From Mycobacterium sp. DL440 (lineage in GTDB: Bacteria; Actinomycetota; Actinomycetes; Mycobacteriales; Mycobacteriaceae), in assembly GCF_011745145.1 (NCBI RefSeq), contig NZ_CP050191.1, forward strand, positions 2,900,296 through 2,964,295: a DNA stretch of 64,000 nucleotides. Direction: 5' to 3'. Both the position numbers and the translations under genes were made by a program. This document shows positions 45,446 to 53,678 of the stretch, piece after piece. The notes beneath the pieces are model-generated. The model was not told where the DNA came from and made no database searches. It saw nothing but the letters and a program-made list of their open reading frames with translations. The stretch's first letter is position 1. Each line of letters starts with the position of its first letter.

Positions 45446-48193
45446 ATGTCGGGCCCGCCACCGCGGTCGCGGTCTACGGTTGCCAAGTTGGCCATGCACT
45501 GTGTGCTGGCCGGATTACTCGCGGCGGTGTTGATGTTCCCCGTCGTCGGCGGCATCGGCATCATGACGGCGCGGCTATCCGACACGGTGGCACAAGATTC
45601 CGCGGAGGTGCTCAAAGGTGACGCACCGATCGTCACCACCATGGTCGACATCTCGGGCAAACCGATCGCCTGGCTGTACGAGCAGCGTCGATGGGTAGTC
45701 CCCCCAGATCGGATCGCCGACACCATGAAGCTGGCAATCGTCTCGGTCGAAGACAAGCGCTTCGTCGAACACAACGGTGTGGATGTCCAGGGAACTCTGA
45801 ACGGACTCTTCGGTTATCTGCGGGGTATCGACGCGGTCCGCGGTGGGTCCACCATCGAGCAGCAGTACGTCAAGAACTACAACCTTCTGGTCAAGGCGAA
45901 CACCAACGCCGAGCGCCTGGCCGCGGTCGAGGTCAGCCCCGCACGCAAGCTACGCGAGATCCGGATCGCGCTGGCGATGGACAAGACCCTCCCGAAAAGC
46001 GAGATCCTCGCCCGGTACCTGAACCTGGTGTCGTTCGGCAACGGGTCCTTCGGAGTCCAGGCCGCGGCACGCACCTACTTCGGCGTCGACGCCGCCGATC
46101 TCAACTGGTCGCAAGCCGCGTTGTTGGCCGGCGTGGTGCGGTCCACCAGCGCGCTGGACCCCTACACCAACCCCGACGGTGCCCTGGCTCGGCGCAACCT
46201 CGTGCTCGACACGTTGATCGACTATCTGCCGGACCGTGCCGAGGAGTTGCGCGCCGCCAAGGCGGCACCGCTGGGGATACTCCCCCAGGCCGATCCGCTT
46301 CCGCAGGGCTGCATCGCCGCCGGGAATCGCGCTTTCTTCTGCGAGTACGTCCTGCAATACCTGGCACGCGCCGGGCTCACCATGGAGGACGTCGCGCGCA
46401 ACGGGTACCTGATCCGCACCACGCTGGACCCCAACGTGCAGGACAGCGTCCAGTCGGCGATCGAGAAGTACGCAGACCCCAACGCCGCCGGTGTGGCGAG
46501 CGTGATGAGCGTGATCACGCCCGGCAAGAACACTCATCGATTGATCGCGATGGGCGACAGCCGCACCTACGGACTCGATCTCGATGCCAACCAGACCGTG
46601 CAGCCGCAGCCCTTCTTGCTCGTCGGTGACGGCGCCGGGTCGATCTTCAAAATCTTCACCACGGCCGCCGCACTGGAGATGGGCATGGGCATCAACTCCC
46701 CGCTCGATGTCCCCGGAACGTTTCTGGGCAAGGGGCTGGGCAGCAGCGACACCCCTGGGTGTCCGAAGGAAACCTGGTGTGTGCGCAACGTGCACGGTTT
46801 CCGCAGCCCGCTGAGTGTCACCGACGCCCTGTCACAATCACCCAATACCGCTTTCGCCAAACTCATCTCACAGATCGGGGTACCGCGCGCGGTGGACATG
46901 GCCGTCCGCCTCGGCCTGAGGTCCTACGCCGACCCCGGCAGCGCCCGCGACTACAACCCCGATTCCGACGAGAGCATCGCCGATTACGTGAAGCGGCAGA
47001 ACATCGGATCCTTCACGCTTGGCCCGTTCGAGCTCAACGCGCTGGAGTTGGCGAATGTCGGAGCCACCCTGGCCTCAGGCGGCACCTGGTGCCCACCCAG
47101 CCCGATCGACAAGATGTTCGATCGCAACGGGCATGAAGTGGGCGTGGAGACCGTTCCGTGCGATCAGGCGGTGCCCGAAGGCCTCGCCAACACGTTGGCC
47201 AACGCTCTGAGCAAGGATGCCCAGAGCGGAACCGCCGCCGGCGCTGCGAGTTCGGTCGGTTGGAAGCTGCCGATGTCGGGCAAGACGGGCACCACCGAGG
47301 CCCACCGGTCATCGGGATTTCTCGGCTTCACCAACCGGTACGCCGCCGCGAACTACGTCTTCGACGACTCCTCGTCACCGTCGGGACTGTGCTCGTACCC
47401 GCTGCGCAAATGCGGCGACGGCACCCTGTTCGGCGGCACGGAGCCGGCGCTGACCTGGTATGCCGCAATGAGTCCCATCGCCGACGACTTCGGCTCCGTC
47501 GCCCTGCCTCCGACCGACCCGCGCTACGTCGACGGGGGTCCCGGTGGTCAGGTGCCGAGCGTGACCGGTCTGAAAGTCGAAGACGCGCGTAAACGCCTGC
47601 TGGACTCCGGTTTCCGGGTTGAGGACAAACCCACCGCCGTCAACAGCAACGCGTCGAAGGGTTCGGTGGTCGGGACAACCCCGAGCGGCAGGACCATTCC
47701 CGGCTCGATCATCACGATCAACACCAGTACGGGATATGTGCCTCCGCCGGTCTACATCCCCCCGCCAGAGGCGCCGCCTCCTCCGCCCGGGGACCTCCCC
47801 CCGCGTGACGGCCGACGTGCCCGCACGTTTGAAAATCGACGGAACTGGCAATTATTAGGTCCGACAGACCCGCAAGGTTCCTTCGTCGAATGGATTGACC
47901 ATGATCGTGCTCGGCATCATCCTTCTGTTGATCGGCTATTTTGCCGGAATCTCCATCTTGTACACGATCGGCGGAATCCTACTGGTGATCGGCATCATCC
48001 TGTGGATTCTCGGCGCCGTCGGCCGTCCGGTCGGCGGGCGAAAAGTCTGGTTCTAGTTACGCCCGAACCACTGGCCGCGATGGGCTTCTGCCCGTCGCGG
48101 CCGGTGGTATCTGAGCCGGCCCGATCGCTCCGATACGCTTGCGGCTATCCGGGTCTGACGGCTCAACGGTGGCGTTCGAAATACTTCTGGTAA
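45446..48193 (+). CDS. PonA2-like bifunctional penicillin-binding protein with PASTA domain (possible PonA3; 3' end probably frameshifted)
   Basis: Starting at ATG 45446, the order is: one membrane span (about 15-40), GT51 glycosyltransferase domain (catalytic Glu102 in SVEDKRFVEH, then GGSTIEQQYVKNY), and transpeptidase domain with SIFK (Ser399, Lys402), SPN in SQSPNTAFAKL and KTG at 613. A C-terminal PASTA domain (about 705-770) and a Pro-rich end follow. It synthesises peptidoglycan strands and cross-links. Sequence agreement with mycobacterial PonA2 (about 810 residues) is extensive. The gene is not in the usual ponA2 neighbourhood, so it may be the paralogue PonA3 known from fast growers. 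The frame as read is 915 residues, with a final basic 130 residues that look non-coding. Adding one C to the run at 47797-47802 gives a stop at 47806-47808 and a 787-residue protein. Confidence 0.88.
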   Translation: MSGPPPRSRSTVAKLAMHCVLAGLLAAVLMFPVVGGIGIMTARLSDTVAQDSAEVLKGDAPIVTTMVDISGKPIAWLYEQRRWVVPPDRIADTMKLAIVSVEDKRFVEHNGVDVQGTLNGLFGYLRGIDAVRGGSTIEQQYVKNYNLLVKANTNAERLAAVEVSPARKLREIRIALAMDKTLPKSEILARYLNLVSFGNGSFGVQAAARTYFGVDAADLNWSQAALLAGVVRSTSALDPYTNPDGALARRNLVLDTLIDYLPDRAEELRAAKAAPLGILPQADPLPQGCIAAGNRAFFCEYVLQYLARAGLTMEDVARNGYLIRTTLDPNVQDSVQSAIEKYADPNAAGVASVMSVITPGKNTHRLIAMGDSRTYGLDLDANQTVQPQPFLLVGDGAGSIFKIFTTAAALEMGMGINSPLDVPGTFLGKGLGSSDTPGCPKETWCVRNVHGFRSPLSVTDALSQSPNTAFAKLISQIGVPRAVDMAVRLGLRSYADPGSARDYNPDSDESIADYVKRQNIGSFTLGPFELNALELANVGATLASGGTWCPPSPIDKMFDRNGHEVGVETVPCDQAVPEGLANTLANALSKDAQSGTAAGAASSVGWKLPMSGKTGTTEAHRSSGFLGFTNRYAAANYVFDDSSSPSGLCSYPLRKCGDGTLFGGTEPALTWYAAMSPIADDFGSVALPPTDPRYVDGGPGGQVPSVTGLKVEDARKRLLDSGFRVEDKPTAVNSNASKGSVVGTTPSGRTIPGSIITINTSTGYVPPPVYIPPPEAPPPPPGDLPPRDGRRARTFENRRNWQLLGPTDPQGSFVEWIDHDRARHHPSVDRLFCRNLHLVHDRRNPTGDRHHPVDSRRRRPSGRRAKSLVLVTPEPLAAMGFCPSRPVVSEPARSLRYACGYPGLTAQRWRSKYFW
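47797..47802 (+). other. homopolymer C6 at probable frameshift site
   Basis: Restoring one C to the C6 run moves the frame so that the PonA2-like protein ends GDLPPA-stop at 47806-47808, immediately after its Pro-rich tail. Without it, the frame reads 128 further codons across the 51-residue membrane-protein gene and the terminator. This could be a sequencing error or a real lesion. Confidence 0.6.
47901..48056 (+). CDS. small two-span membrane protein (DUF6131-like)
   Basis: This is a 51-residue ORF starting at ATG 47901, about 92 bases after the corrected ponA-like stop. It is almost entirely hydrophobic: two helices (IVLGIILLLIGYFAGIS, then ILLVIGIILWILGAV) end in GRPVGGRKVWF, the conserved C-terminus of small mycobacterial membrane proteins that I recall as DUF6131. 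A strong terminator hairpin follows 12 bases after the stop. The sequence lies inside the over-long PonA-like reading frame in a different frame, which supports the frameshift explanation. Confidence 0.75.
   Translation: MIVLGIILLLIGYFAGISILYTIGGILLVIGIILWILGAVGRPVGGRKVWF
48068..48107. terminator. strong bidirectional terminator hairpin
   Basis: Left arm 48068-48085 and right arm 48090-48107 form an 18-bp stem around a TTCT loop. Sixteen pairs are Watson-Crick and two are G-U-type. It lies between the small membrane-protein gene and the convergent acyl-CoA dehydrogenase gene. Confidence 0.75.
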
Positions 48194-49443
48194 GCCTCGG
48201 CGGAAGCGGCCAGATCCGGTCTGGCGGCCAGCACGGGCTGCATCTTCTGTCGGGCCGCTTCGCGCTTGTACGGGATGAACTCGGTCGGGAAATTTCCCTC
48301 GTGCGGCTCGTAGTCCCGCAGCACCCGGCGCGCCACCGTGGCTTTGTGGACCTCGTCGACGCCGTCGGCGATGCCCATGGTCGGGGCGCCGGCGTACATC
48401 GCCTGAATGGGCGTGAGATCGGTGGTGCCAAGCGATCCGAGAATGTGCAAGGCGTTGAACGACACCTCGCGAAGCACCTTCGCCATGGTGAACTTGACCG
48501 CTGCGATCTCAGTGCGCGCTTCCTGAGTCGAGGTGTTGTCGATCTTCCACGCCGTCTCGAGGACGAACAGCCGCAACATCTTGATCGTCGCGTAGGACTC
48601 GGCGATCTTCTCCTGCACCATCTGATGTTCAGAGATGATCTTGCCGTGGGATTGCCGGCTCAATGCCCGCTCGCACATCATGTCGAACGCCAGGTTGCAC
48701 TGAGCGATCGTGCGCATGGCGTGGTGAATCCGTCCACCGCCAAGGCGCCGCTGCGCCAACACCTTTGCCCCGTCCTCCGGGCCGAGCAGGTGGTCGAGCG
48801 GCACCCGAACGTCGCGGTAGACGATGTGGTTGTGGTTTCGCGGCTCGGGCATGATCTCCACCCCCGGCGTGGTACGCGGCACCACGAACATGCCGTTGGT
48901 ACACATCACGAACAAAATGTCGGCGACCCGGCCCGCCGAGGTGAACCATTTCTCACCGTTGATCACCCACTCACCACCGTTACGCACGGCGTGCGTCTTG
49001 AAGAGGCTGGGGTCGCTACCGCCCTGCGGTTCGGTCATCGAATACGCCGAGAACAGGTCTTGGTTGAGAAGAGGCCCCAGCCAGCGTTCTTTTTGTTCGT
49101 CGGTGCCGTAGGCGGCGAGCATCTCCATGTTCCCGGTGTCCGGAGCCGATGCTCCGAACATGTGCGGTGCCCCCGCGTAGCGTCCGATGATCTCGTTGAG
49201 CAAGCCGAGCTTGAGCTGTCCGAAGCCGGGACCACCTAGCTCCCGGTCCAGGAAGATGGCCCACAGGCCCTGGCCCTTGACCTCCTGTTGCAGCTCGCGG
49301 ACATACGATTTCACCACCGGATCGGGTGAACGCACCGCGTACGGGAAGACGTGGTCCAGCGGCTCGACCTTGTCCTCACAGAACTGCTTGACCCAGTCGA
49401 GCTTTTCCTGGAACTCCGGTTCAGTGCTGAAATCCCATGCCAT
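48163..49443 (-). CDS. acyl-CoA dehydrogenase (ACAD10/11-like)
   Basis: The 426-residue protein has the acyl-CoA dehydrogenase domain order. The FAD/acyl-CoA-binding middle segment is SAYSMTEPQGGSDPSLF, and GEWVINGEKWFTSAGRVADILFVM and the C-terminal helical domain include RRLGGGRIHHAMRTI and LGTTDLTPIQAMYAGAPTMGIADGVDEVHKATVARRVL. The sequence is closest to the ACAD10/11-type enzymes found in many mycobacterial fatty-acid catabolic loci. It has no signal and is cytosolic. No partner (enoyl-CoA hydratase, thiolase or electron-transfer flavoprotein) is adjacent, so the acyl substrate cannot be inferred. Confidence 0.9.
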   Translation of the reverse strand: MAWDFSTEPEFQEKLDWVKQFCEDKVEPLDHVFPYAVRSPDPVVKSYVRELQQEVKGQGLWAIFLDRELGGPGFGQLKLGLLNEIIGRYAGAPHMFGASAPDTGNMEMLAAYGTDEQKERWLGPLLNQDLFSAYSMTEPQGGSDPSLFKTHAVRNGGEWVINGEKWFTSAGRVADILFVMCTNGMFVVPRTTPGVEIMPEPRNHNHIVYRDVRVPLDHLLGPEDGAKVLAQRRLGGGRIHHAMRTIAQCNLAFDMMCERALSRQSHGKIISEHQMVQEKIAESYATIKMLRLFVLETAWKIDNTSTQEARTEIAAVKFTMAKVLREVSFNALHILGSLGTTDLTPIQAMYAGAPTMGIADGVDEVHKATVARRVLRDYEPHEGNFPTEFIPYKREAARQKMQPVLAARPDLAASAEAYQKYFERHR

Positions 49444-49488
49444 ACAGGCCTCCTCGACTGATGCCCTGACCGTCAGGCATGGCGGTGA

Positions 49489-50196
49489 CTACCCGCGCGG
49501 TGATGGTGGGTCCACCTTCGAGGCGATCTGACCCGCGATCGTGGCGGCCGAGTCCGCCGGGTTGGCACTGCAGGTGTTGACGTCGACGACGACGTTGACG
49601 TTGGCGGTCAATGCCCGCCCGCACGCCCATCCGCCTTCCTTTGCCTGCAATTGGGTGGTGATGACGCTCAGCATGCCTGCCTTGTTCGAGATGGGACCGA
49701 CCTCCCACTGGGTGCCGGACTGTGTGTGGCGGTAGTGGTGGCACTGGGACCACTGTTGTGCCGATGCGTCGTAGAAGGCCTTGGCCTTCTCGGCGTCGGG
49801 GAACAACACCACCGCCTGATGGGCGTAATGGGTGAAGTTGTCACCGTTTCGGAGCGACACATCACGCACATCGGTAAAACCGCTGTCGGCGTACACCGGA
49901 GCCTGCGCGGCACCGTCGATGGCCAGGCATTCCCGCGGTTCCATGGTGGCGCTGTCGTCCGGCAACTCGGATTGGGTACTGGTCACGGTCATATCCGGCG
50001 CCCCCGACACCGCACCGATCTGCTCAGGGGTGAGCAACAGTTTCGGCAGCGCTTTGTTCAACACCGGCGCCGGGGCGAATGACGTGATCATCGGCCTGTT
50101 CGGAGTGCTGGCGGCGGTCGGTTCTGGTGTCTCGCCGCAGCCCGCGGCAAGGGCACAGGTGGCAGCGATGATGATCACGGTTGTCGCAAAGCGCAT
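49489..50196 (-). CDS. PknH-type sensor-domain lipoprotein (LppH-like)
   Basis: The 235-residue protein has a signal peptide with lipobox ALAAGC (Cys20), a short Pro/Thr linker, and a PknH C-terminal-like sensor domain. Its features are LLLTPEQIGAVSGAPDM, ATMEPRECLAIDGAAQ, AVVLFPDAEKAKAFYDASAQQWSQCH, and ACGRALTANVNVVVDVNTC, with four spaced cysteines expected to form two disulfides. This domain occurs on the outside of PknH kinases and on free lipoproteins in mycobacteria. It is exported and membrane-anchored. It may bind an envelope ligand or modulate a kinase; no kinase is adjacent. Confidence 0.85.
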   Translation of the reverse strand: MRFATTVIIIAATCALAAGCGETPEPTAASTPNRPMITSFAPAPVLNKALPKLLLTPEQIGAVSGAPDMTVTSTQSELPDDSATMEPRECLAIDGAAQAPVYADSGFTDVRDVSLRNGDNFTHYAHQAVVLFPDAEKAKAFYDASAQQWSQCHHYRHTQSGTQWEVGPISNKAGMLSVITTQLQAKEGGWACGRALTANVNVVVDVNTCSANPADSAATIAGQIASKVDPPSPRG

Positions 50197-50440
50197 TCGT
50201 CATTCCCCCATTTCTGCGCTCATACATCTGGTCCGCGGCGACTTTGGCCATGGTGGACACATCCAGAGAAACAGCAAGGTCGTATTCAATACAGAACATC
50301 ACTCGTAACGTGTGAAGACTTTTCGAAACCGTAACCGAATCACCATCTGGCTGGTCACCGAACGTGGCGAGGGGCGCGCTCGTCAAACTCATCGGCGAAG
50401 GCATGCCGACACGGCACCGCTGCCGGTTCGGGGTGTTGAG

Positions 50441-50514
50441 TGGGGCGGGCGGGGCTCGAACCCGCGACCAATGGATTATGAGTCCACGGCTCTAACCGAC
50501 TGAGCTACCGCCCC
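50441..50514 (-). tRNA. tRNA-Met (anticodon CAT), elongator type
   Basis: On the minus strand the 74 nt fold as a cloverleaf. The acceptor stem is GGGGCGG/CCGCCCC, the D-arm GCTCAGTCGGTTAGAGC, the anticodon stem GTGGA/TCCAT with loop CTCATAA (anticodon CAT at 50478-50480), and the T-arm GCGGGTTCGAGCCCCGC. The D-loop and non-initiator acceptor favour an elongator Met tRNA; a lysidine-modified Ile tRNA cannot be excluded by sequence. No CCA is encoded. Confidence 0.93.
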
Positions 50515-50608
50515 CGGGCGCGTCTGCGCCGCAATATGGTCGCACACAGCGCGGACGCAGACGCCAATGAGGGGCCGCAGGCAGGCCCGTCGCGGTTACG
50601 CTCACCGC

Positions 50609-50989
50609 ATGGTCCGTTTTCTGCTGCGCATTGCGATCTTCCTGGGCTCATCGGCCATTGGCTTGCTCGTCGCTGCGTGGCTGGTTCCCGGTGTCGCGGT
50701 GTCGGCGTGGGGCTTCGTCACTGCGGTGGTGATCTTCGCCGTCGCACAGGGGATCCTTTCGCCGTTCTTCCTCAAGATGGCCAACCGCTACGCGTCGGCG
50801 TTCCTCGGCGGGATCGGGCTGGTCTCGACCCTGGTCGCGCTGGTGCTGGCCTCGGTGCTCACCCATGGGCTCAGCATCCGCGGAGTCGGCTCCTGGATCG
50901 CCGCGACCGTGGTGGTCTGGCTGGTGACGGCCGTCGCCACGGTGGTGCTGCCGGCGTTGTTCATCAAGAAGAAGGTTGCCTCGAAGTAG
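50609..50989 (+). CDS. small membrane protein of the phage-holin-4-like (YvlD) family
   Basis: The 126-residue protein starts at ATG 50609 and has four predicted transmembrane helices: IAIFLGSSAIGLLVAAWLVPGV, VTAVVIFAVAQGILSPFF, FLGGIGLVSTLVALVLASVL and WIAATVVVWLVTAVATVVLPALF. It has a Lys-rich C-terminus. The family is widespread in bacteria and named for similarity to a phage holin, but no phage genes are near. It ends 2 bases before the threonine aldolase gene and is likely co-transcribed with it. Confidence 0.82.
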   Translation: MVRFLLRIAIFLGSSAIGLLVAAWLVPGVAVSAWGFVTAVVIFAVAQGILSPFFLKMANRYASAFLGGIGLVSTLVALVLASVLTHGLSIRGVGSWIAATVVVWLVTAVATVVLPALFIKKKVASK

Positions 50990-50991
50990 CC

Positions 50992-52038
50992 ATGGGCGGT
51001 GGGATCATGGCGGGCGTGCCTTCACACGCGTTCGCCTCCGACAACGCCGCGCCCGCTCATCCGCAGGTGATGGACGCGATCGTCGCGGCAAACACCGACG
51101 CCGTCGCGTCCTACGGGAACGACCCTGTGACGCCGCGCGCGGCCGAGGCCATCAAGGCCGTCTTCGACTCCCCTGACGCCGAGGTGCTGTTCGCCCTCAC
51201 CGGCACGGCCGCCAACGTCATCGCGCTGGCCTCCGCGGTGCGGCCGTGGCAGGAGATCCTGTGCAGCGATATCGCGCATTCACTCGTCGACGAAGCCGGC
51301 GGGCCGGTGCGGCTCTCCGGCGCCCCATTGACCGTGCTGCCCAGCGATGACGGCCTGATCGACCCGGCCGCGCTCGACGCCGCGGTGGCCCGCCGCGGGC
51401 CGGTGCACCACTCGCAGCCGCGCATCGTCAGCATCACCCAATCCACCGAGAACGGCCGCGTCTGGACCCCGCAGGCGATCAAGGACTTCATCGACCACGC
51501 CCACGATCTCGACCTGCTCGTCCACATCGACGGCTCGCGTATCGCCAATGCGATTGCCGCCCGGGATATCTCTCCCGCGGAGGCCGTCGCCGACGCCGAC
51601 ATCGTCACCGTGGGCGGCACCAAGAACGGCATGCTGATGGGCGATGCGATCCTGGTGCGCCGTCCCGAGTTGTTCGACGGAATTCACTTCGTGCAGAAGC
51701 AGATCGGTCAGCTGGCGAGCAAGCAACGCTTCGTCGCGGCCCAGTTCGAGGCGATGCTGCACGACGGACTCTGGCTGCAGACCGCGGTCCACGCCAACCG
51801 GATGGCAGCTCTACTCAGCAGCGGCTTTCGCGCTCTCGGGTTGACGCTGGCCGCCCCCACCGAGGCCAACGAGGTGTTCGTCGACCTCGAACCCGTGGCC
51901 TTCGCCGCGGTCTCGGCCGGCTACGCCGTGCACCGTCCCGACGCGCTGCGGCCCACGGTGCGGTTGGTCTGTTCGTGGGCGACCACCGACGCAGAAGTCG
52001 ACGACGTTCTGCGGCTCGTGTCGTCGATTTCCACCTGA
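50992..52038 (+). CDS. low-specificity L-threonine aldolase family protein
   Basis: The 348-residue PLP enzyme starts at ATG 50992; ATG 51007 is an alternative. It has HSLVDEAGGP (substrate/cofactor His region), VHIDGSRIANA (Asp interacting with the pyridine ring) and TVGGTKNG with the PLP Lys211. The reaction is reversible cleavage of L-threonine or allo-threonine to glycine and acetaldehyde. The start lies 2 bases after the membrane-protein stop. Confidence 0.88.
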   Translation: MGGGIMAGVPSHAFASDNAAPAHPQVMDAIVAANTDAVASYGNDPVTPRAAEAIKAVFDSPDAEVLFALTGTAANVIALASAVRPWQEILCSDIAHSLVDEAGGPVRLSGAPLTVLPSDDGLIDPAALDAAVARRGPVHHSQPRIVSITQSTENGRVWTPQAIKDFIDHAHDLDLLVHIDGSRIANAIAARDISPAEAVADADIVTVGGTKNGMLMGDAILVRRPELFDGIHFVQKQIGQLASKQRFVAAQFEAMLHDGLWLQTAVHANRMAALLSSGFRALGLTLAAPTEANEVFVDLEPVAFAAVSAGYAVHRPDALRPTVRLVCSWATTDAEVDDVLRLVSSIST

Positions 52039-52106
52039 GGGCAGTGGTTTCGGCGGCGGGGCAACAACCCGCAGGTAGAAAACGGCGCAAGCCAGGCCCG
52101 AAAATC

Positions 52107-52946
52107 TCAGCTGTAGATCGGCTGCCCGTCGGCGCCCAGCCGGTACTGCTCGGTGCCCTCGTCGATACGTGCCGCGTCGGCACCCAGTGCAACGGCCACC
52201 TTGTTGCAGGCGTTACGCATGACATCGAGCGTCAGCTCGACCGCCTCGTCTTGCGAAAAATGTTGGCGCAGCTCCTCACCCGACACCTGGGTCGGTGTCC
52301 AGATCAGCGCGTCGACGAACCGCAGCGCAGCCTTGTGCCGATCGGACAGGTCGGAGTTCTCGAAGTCGTCGATGCCGTCATAGTCGGACTCGGTGGCGCC
52401 GGCCTCCAACGCCGAGGCCTCCCGCAGCGATTTGCACAGCCGGCAGTTGTGCTGGCGGGCCCCGCGCAGCCGCACGATCTCGGAGGTCACCGGGTCCAGC
52501 TCACGCATGCGCCCCACGGCGGGAATGAACGTGTCGAGCACGTAGTCGGCCGGGTTTGTTTCGTGGTCCCACACGACGGGTTCGGCCGGCCAGTCCACAC
52601 CCAGGGCGGACAACCCGGCACGCATCCGCGGGACGAAGTCTGCCACATAGATCAGCGTCGTCACGGTGAACACGTCGGGCCCGAGCAGATCGGAGAAGGC
52701 GGCCCGCTGGGCGGTGGTGATGCCGGTGACGTCGATGCTGAACTGTTCGGCGAACTCGGTGACCATGGGGTCGACCGCACCACCGGCGGATTCGGCGGGC
52801 AGTGGGGCCAACCCGACGGTCGACGCGCATGCCTCGCGAATGTCGGCGTTGACAGCGGCCAACTGTGGTGGAGACAGCGCAACCAGGTGCGTCAACTCGC
52901 TGAGCAGATCGGCGGACACACCGGCAGTATCCACCACCGTCGGCAT
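52107..52946 (-). CDS. carboxymuconolactone decarboxylase (AhpD-fold) family protein
   Basis: The 279-residue protein starts at ATG 52946. It is an AhpD-like helical fold with the motif HNCRLCKSLREA (CxxC with preceding His) near 168-180 and a second region DRHKAALRFVDALIWTPTQVS typical of the family, with an N-terminal extension of about 120 residues. CxxC AhpD proteins act in peroxide or alkyl-hydroperoxide reduction, but many homologues have other or unknown roles. The start overlaps the upstream membrane-protein stop by 1 base (TGATG), so the two are translationally coupled. Confidence 0.8.
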   Translation of the reverse strand: MPTVVDTAGVSADLLSELTHLVALSPPQLAAVNADIREACASTVGLAPLPAESAGGAVDPMVTEFAEQFSIDVTGITTAQRAAFSDLLGPDVFTVTTLIYVADFVPRMRAGLSALGVDWPAEPVVWDHETNPADYVLDTFIPAVGRMRELDPVTSEIVRLRGARQHNCRLCKSLREASALEAGATESDYDGIDDFENSDLSDRHKAALRFVDALIWTPTQVSGEELRQHFSQDEAVELTLDVMRNACNKVAVALGADAARIDEGTEQYRLGADGQPIYS

Positions 52947-53662
52947 CAACGGGGCCGTTTATCCTGCGTCAGTGTCGGGCCTCCAGGCCGTTGTTCCCAT
53001 GGCCACGTCATGAGCGCCCACACCACCGCCACCAAGGCACTGGCGACGAGGACGTAGACCGGCCACGGTCCCATCAGGTCGAGCAGCGACGCAGTGGCGG
53101 GTTTGGCGTTGAGGAAGCCGTAGTTGGTGCCCGCAATGCCGTTGAACGTCATGGTTCCCGCTGCCCACGCCGCGGTCACCACCACCACCCATCGAAAGTC
53201 ACGCCACCGTGGACGCATCCCGCGACCCCAGGTCAAATAGATCGCGGCCCAGACGACGAGCAGGTGGATCGACCAGAACGCCAGGAACTCGTAGTGCGGG
53301 AAATCCGGGCTCTTGAGCACCGGTGAGATGAGCGCCTGCGTGCTCAGCACCAGACCCCAGTAATAGGTGAGCACAAATGCCCAGTGCCGCTGCGACCACA
53401 GCGCGTAGGCGCCGACAACAGTTGCCAGGTCGGTCAATCGCAACGGCACGGAGCGTTCGATGGACGGCGGGATGAGGGTGTAGACGAACATGGCGACGTA
53501 GATCGCGGCCGTCAGTGCGCCGAGACCGCGGCCCAAGATCCGGGATTGATGTTCGGTCTGGCGGCGCCCCAGCCAGACCAACAGCACCGCGCCGGTGACA
53601 AACACGCCGATGACGGTCCAGTGCGACGGACCGTAAACCGTGAATTGCCGCCCCGACAACAC
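52946..53662 (-). CDS. YwaF/TIGR02206-type integral membrane protein
   Basis: The 238-residue protein has a GTG start and about six transmembrane helices. The conserved TMTFNGIAGTNYGFLNAKPATASLLDLMGPWPVYVLV segment near 170-205 is the family signature. The function is unknown. It is translationally coupled to the CMD-family gene, which suggests a joint role. It is separated by 16 bases from the TldE gene upstream. Confidence 0.85.
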   Translation of the reverse strand: MLSGRQFTVYGPSHWTVIGVFVTGAVLLVWLGRRQTEHQSRILGRGLGALTAAIYVAMFVYTLIPPSIERSVPLRLTDLATVVGAYALWSQRHWAFVLTYYWGLVLSTQALISPVLKSPDFPHYEFLAFWSIHLLVVWAAIYLTWGRGMRPRWRDFRWVVVVTAAWAAGTMTFNGIAGTNYGFLNAKPATASLLDLMGPWPVYVLVASALVAVVWALMTWPWEQRPGGPTLTQDKRPR

Positions 53663-53678
53663 GATCGGCCTCCCTAGC

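Noticed and set aside
50441..50514. tRNA gene as an integration (att) site
   Set aside because: No integrase, direct repeat of the tRNA 3' end or island is visible on either side.
50609..50989. Prophage or phage lysis gene
   Set aside because: The holin-like family name is historical. There are no phage genes near and the gene sits with a threonine aldolase.
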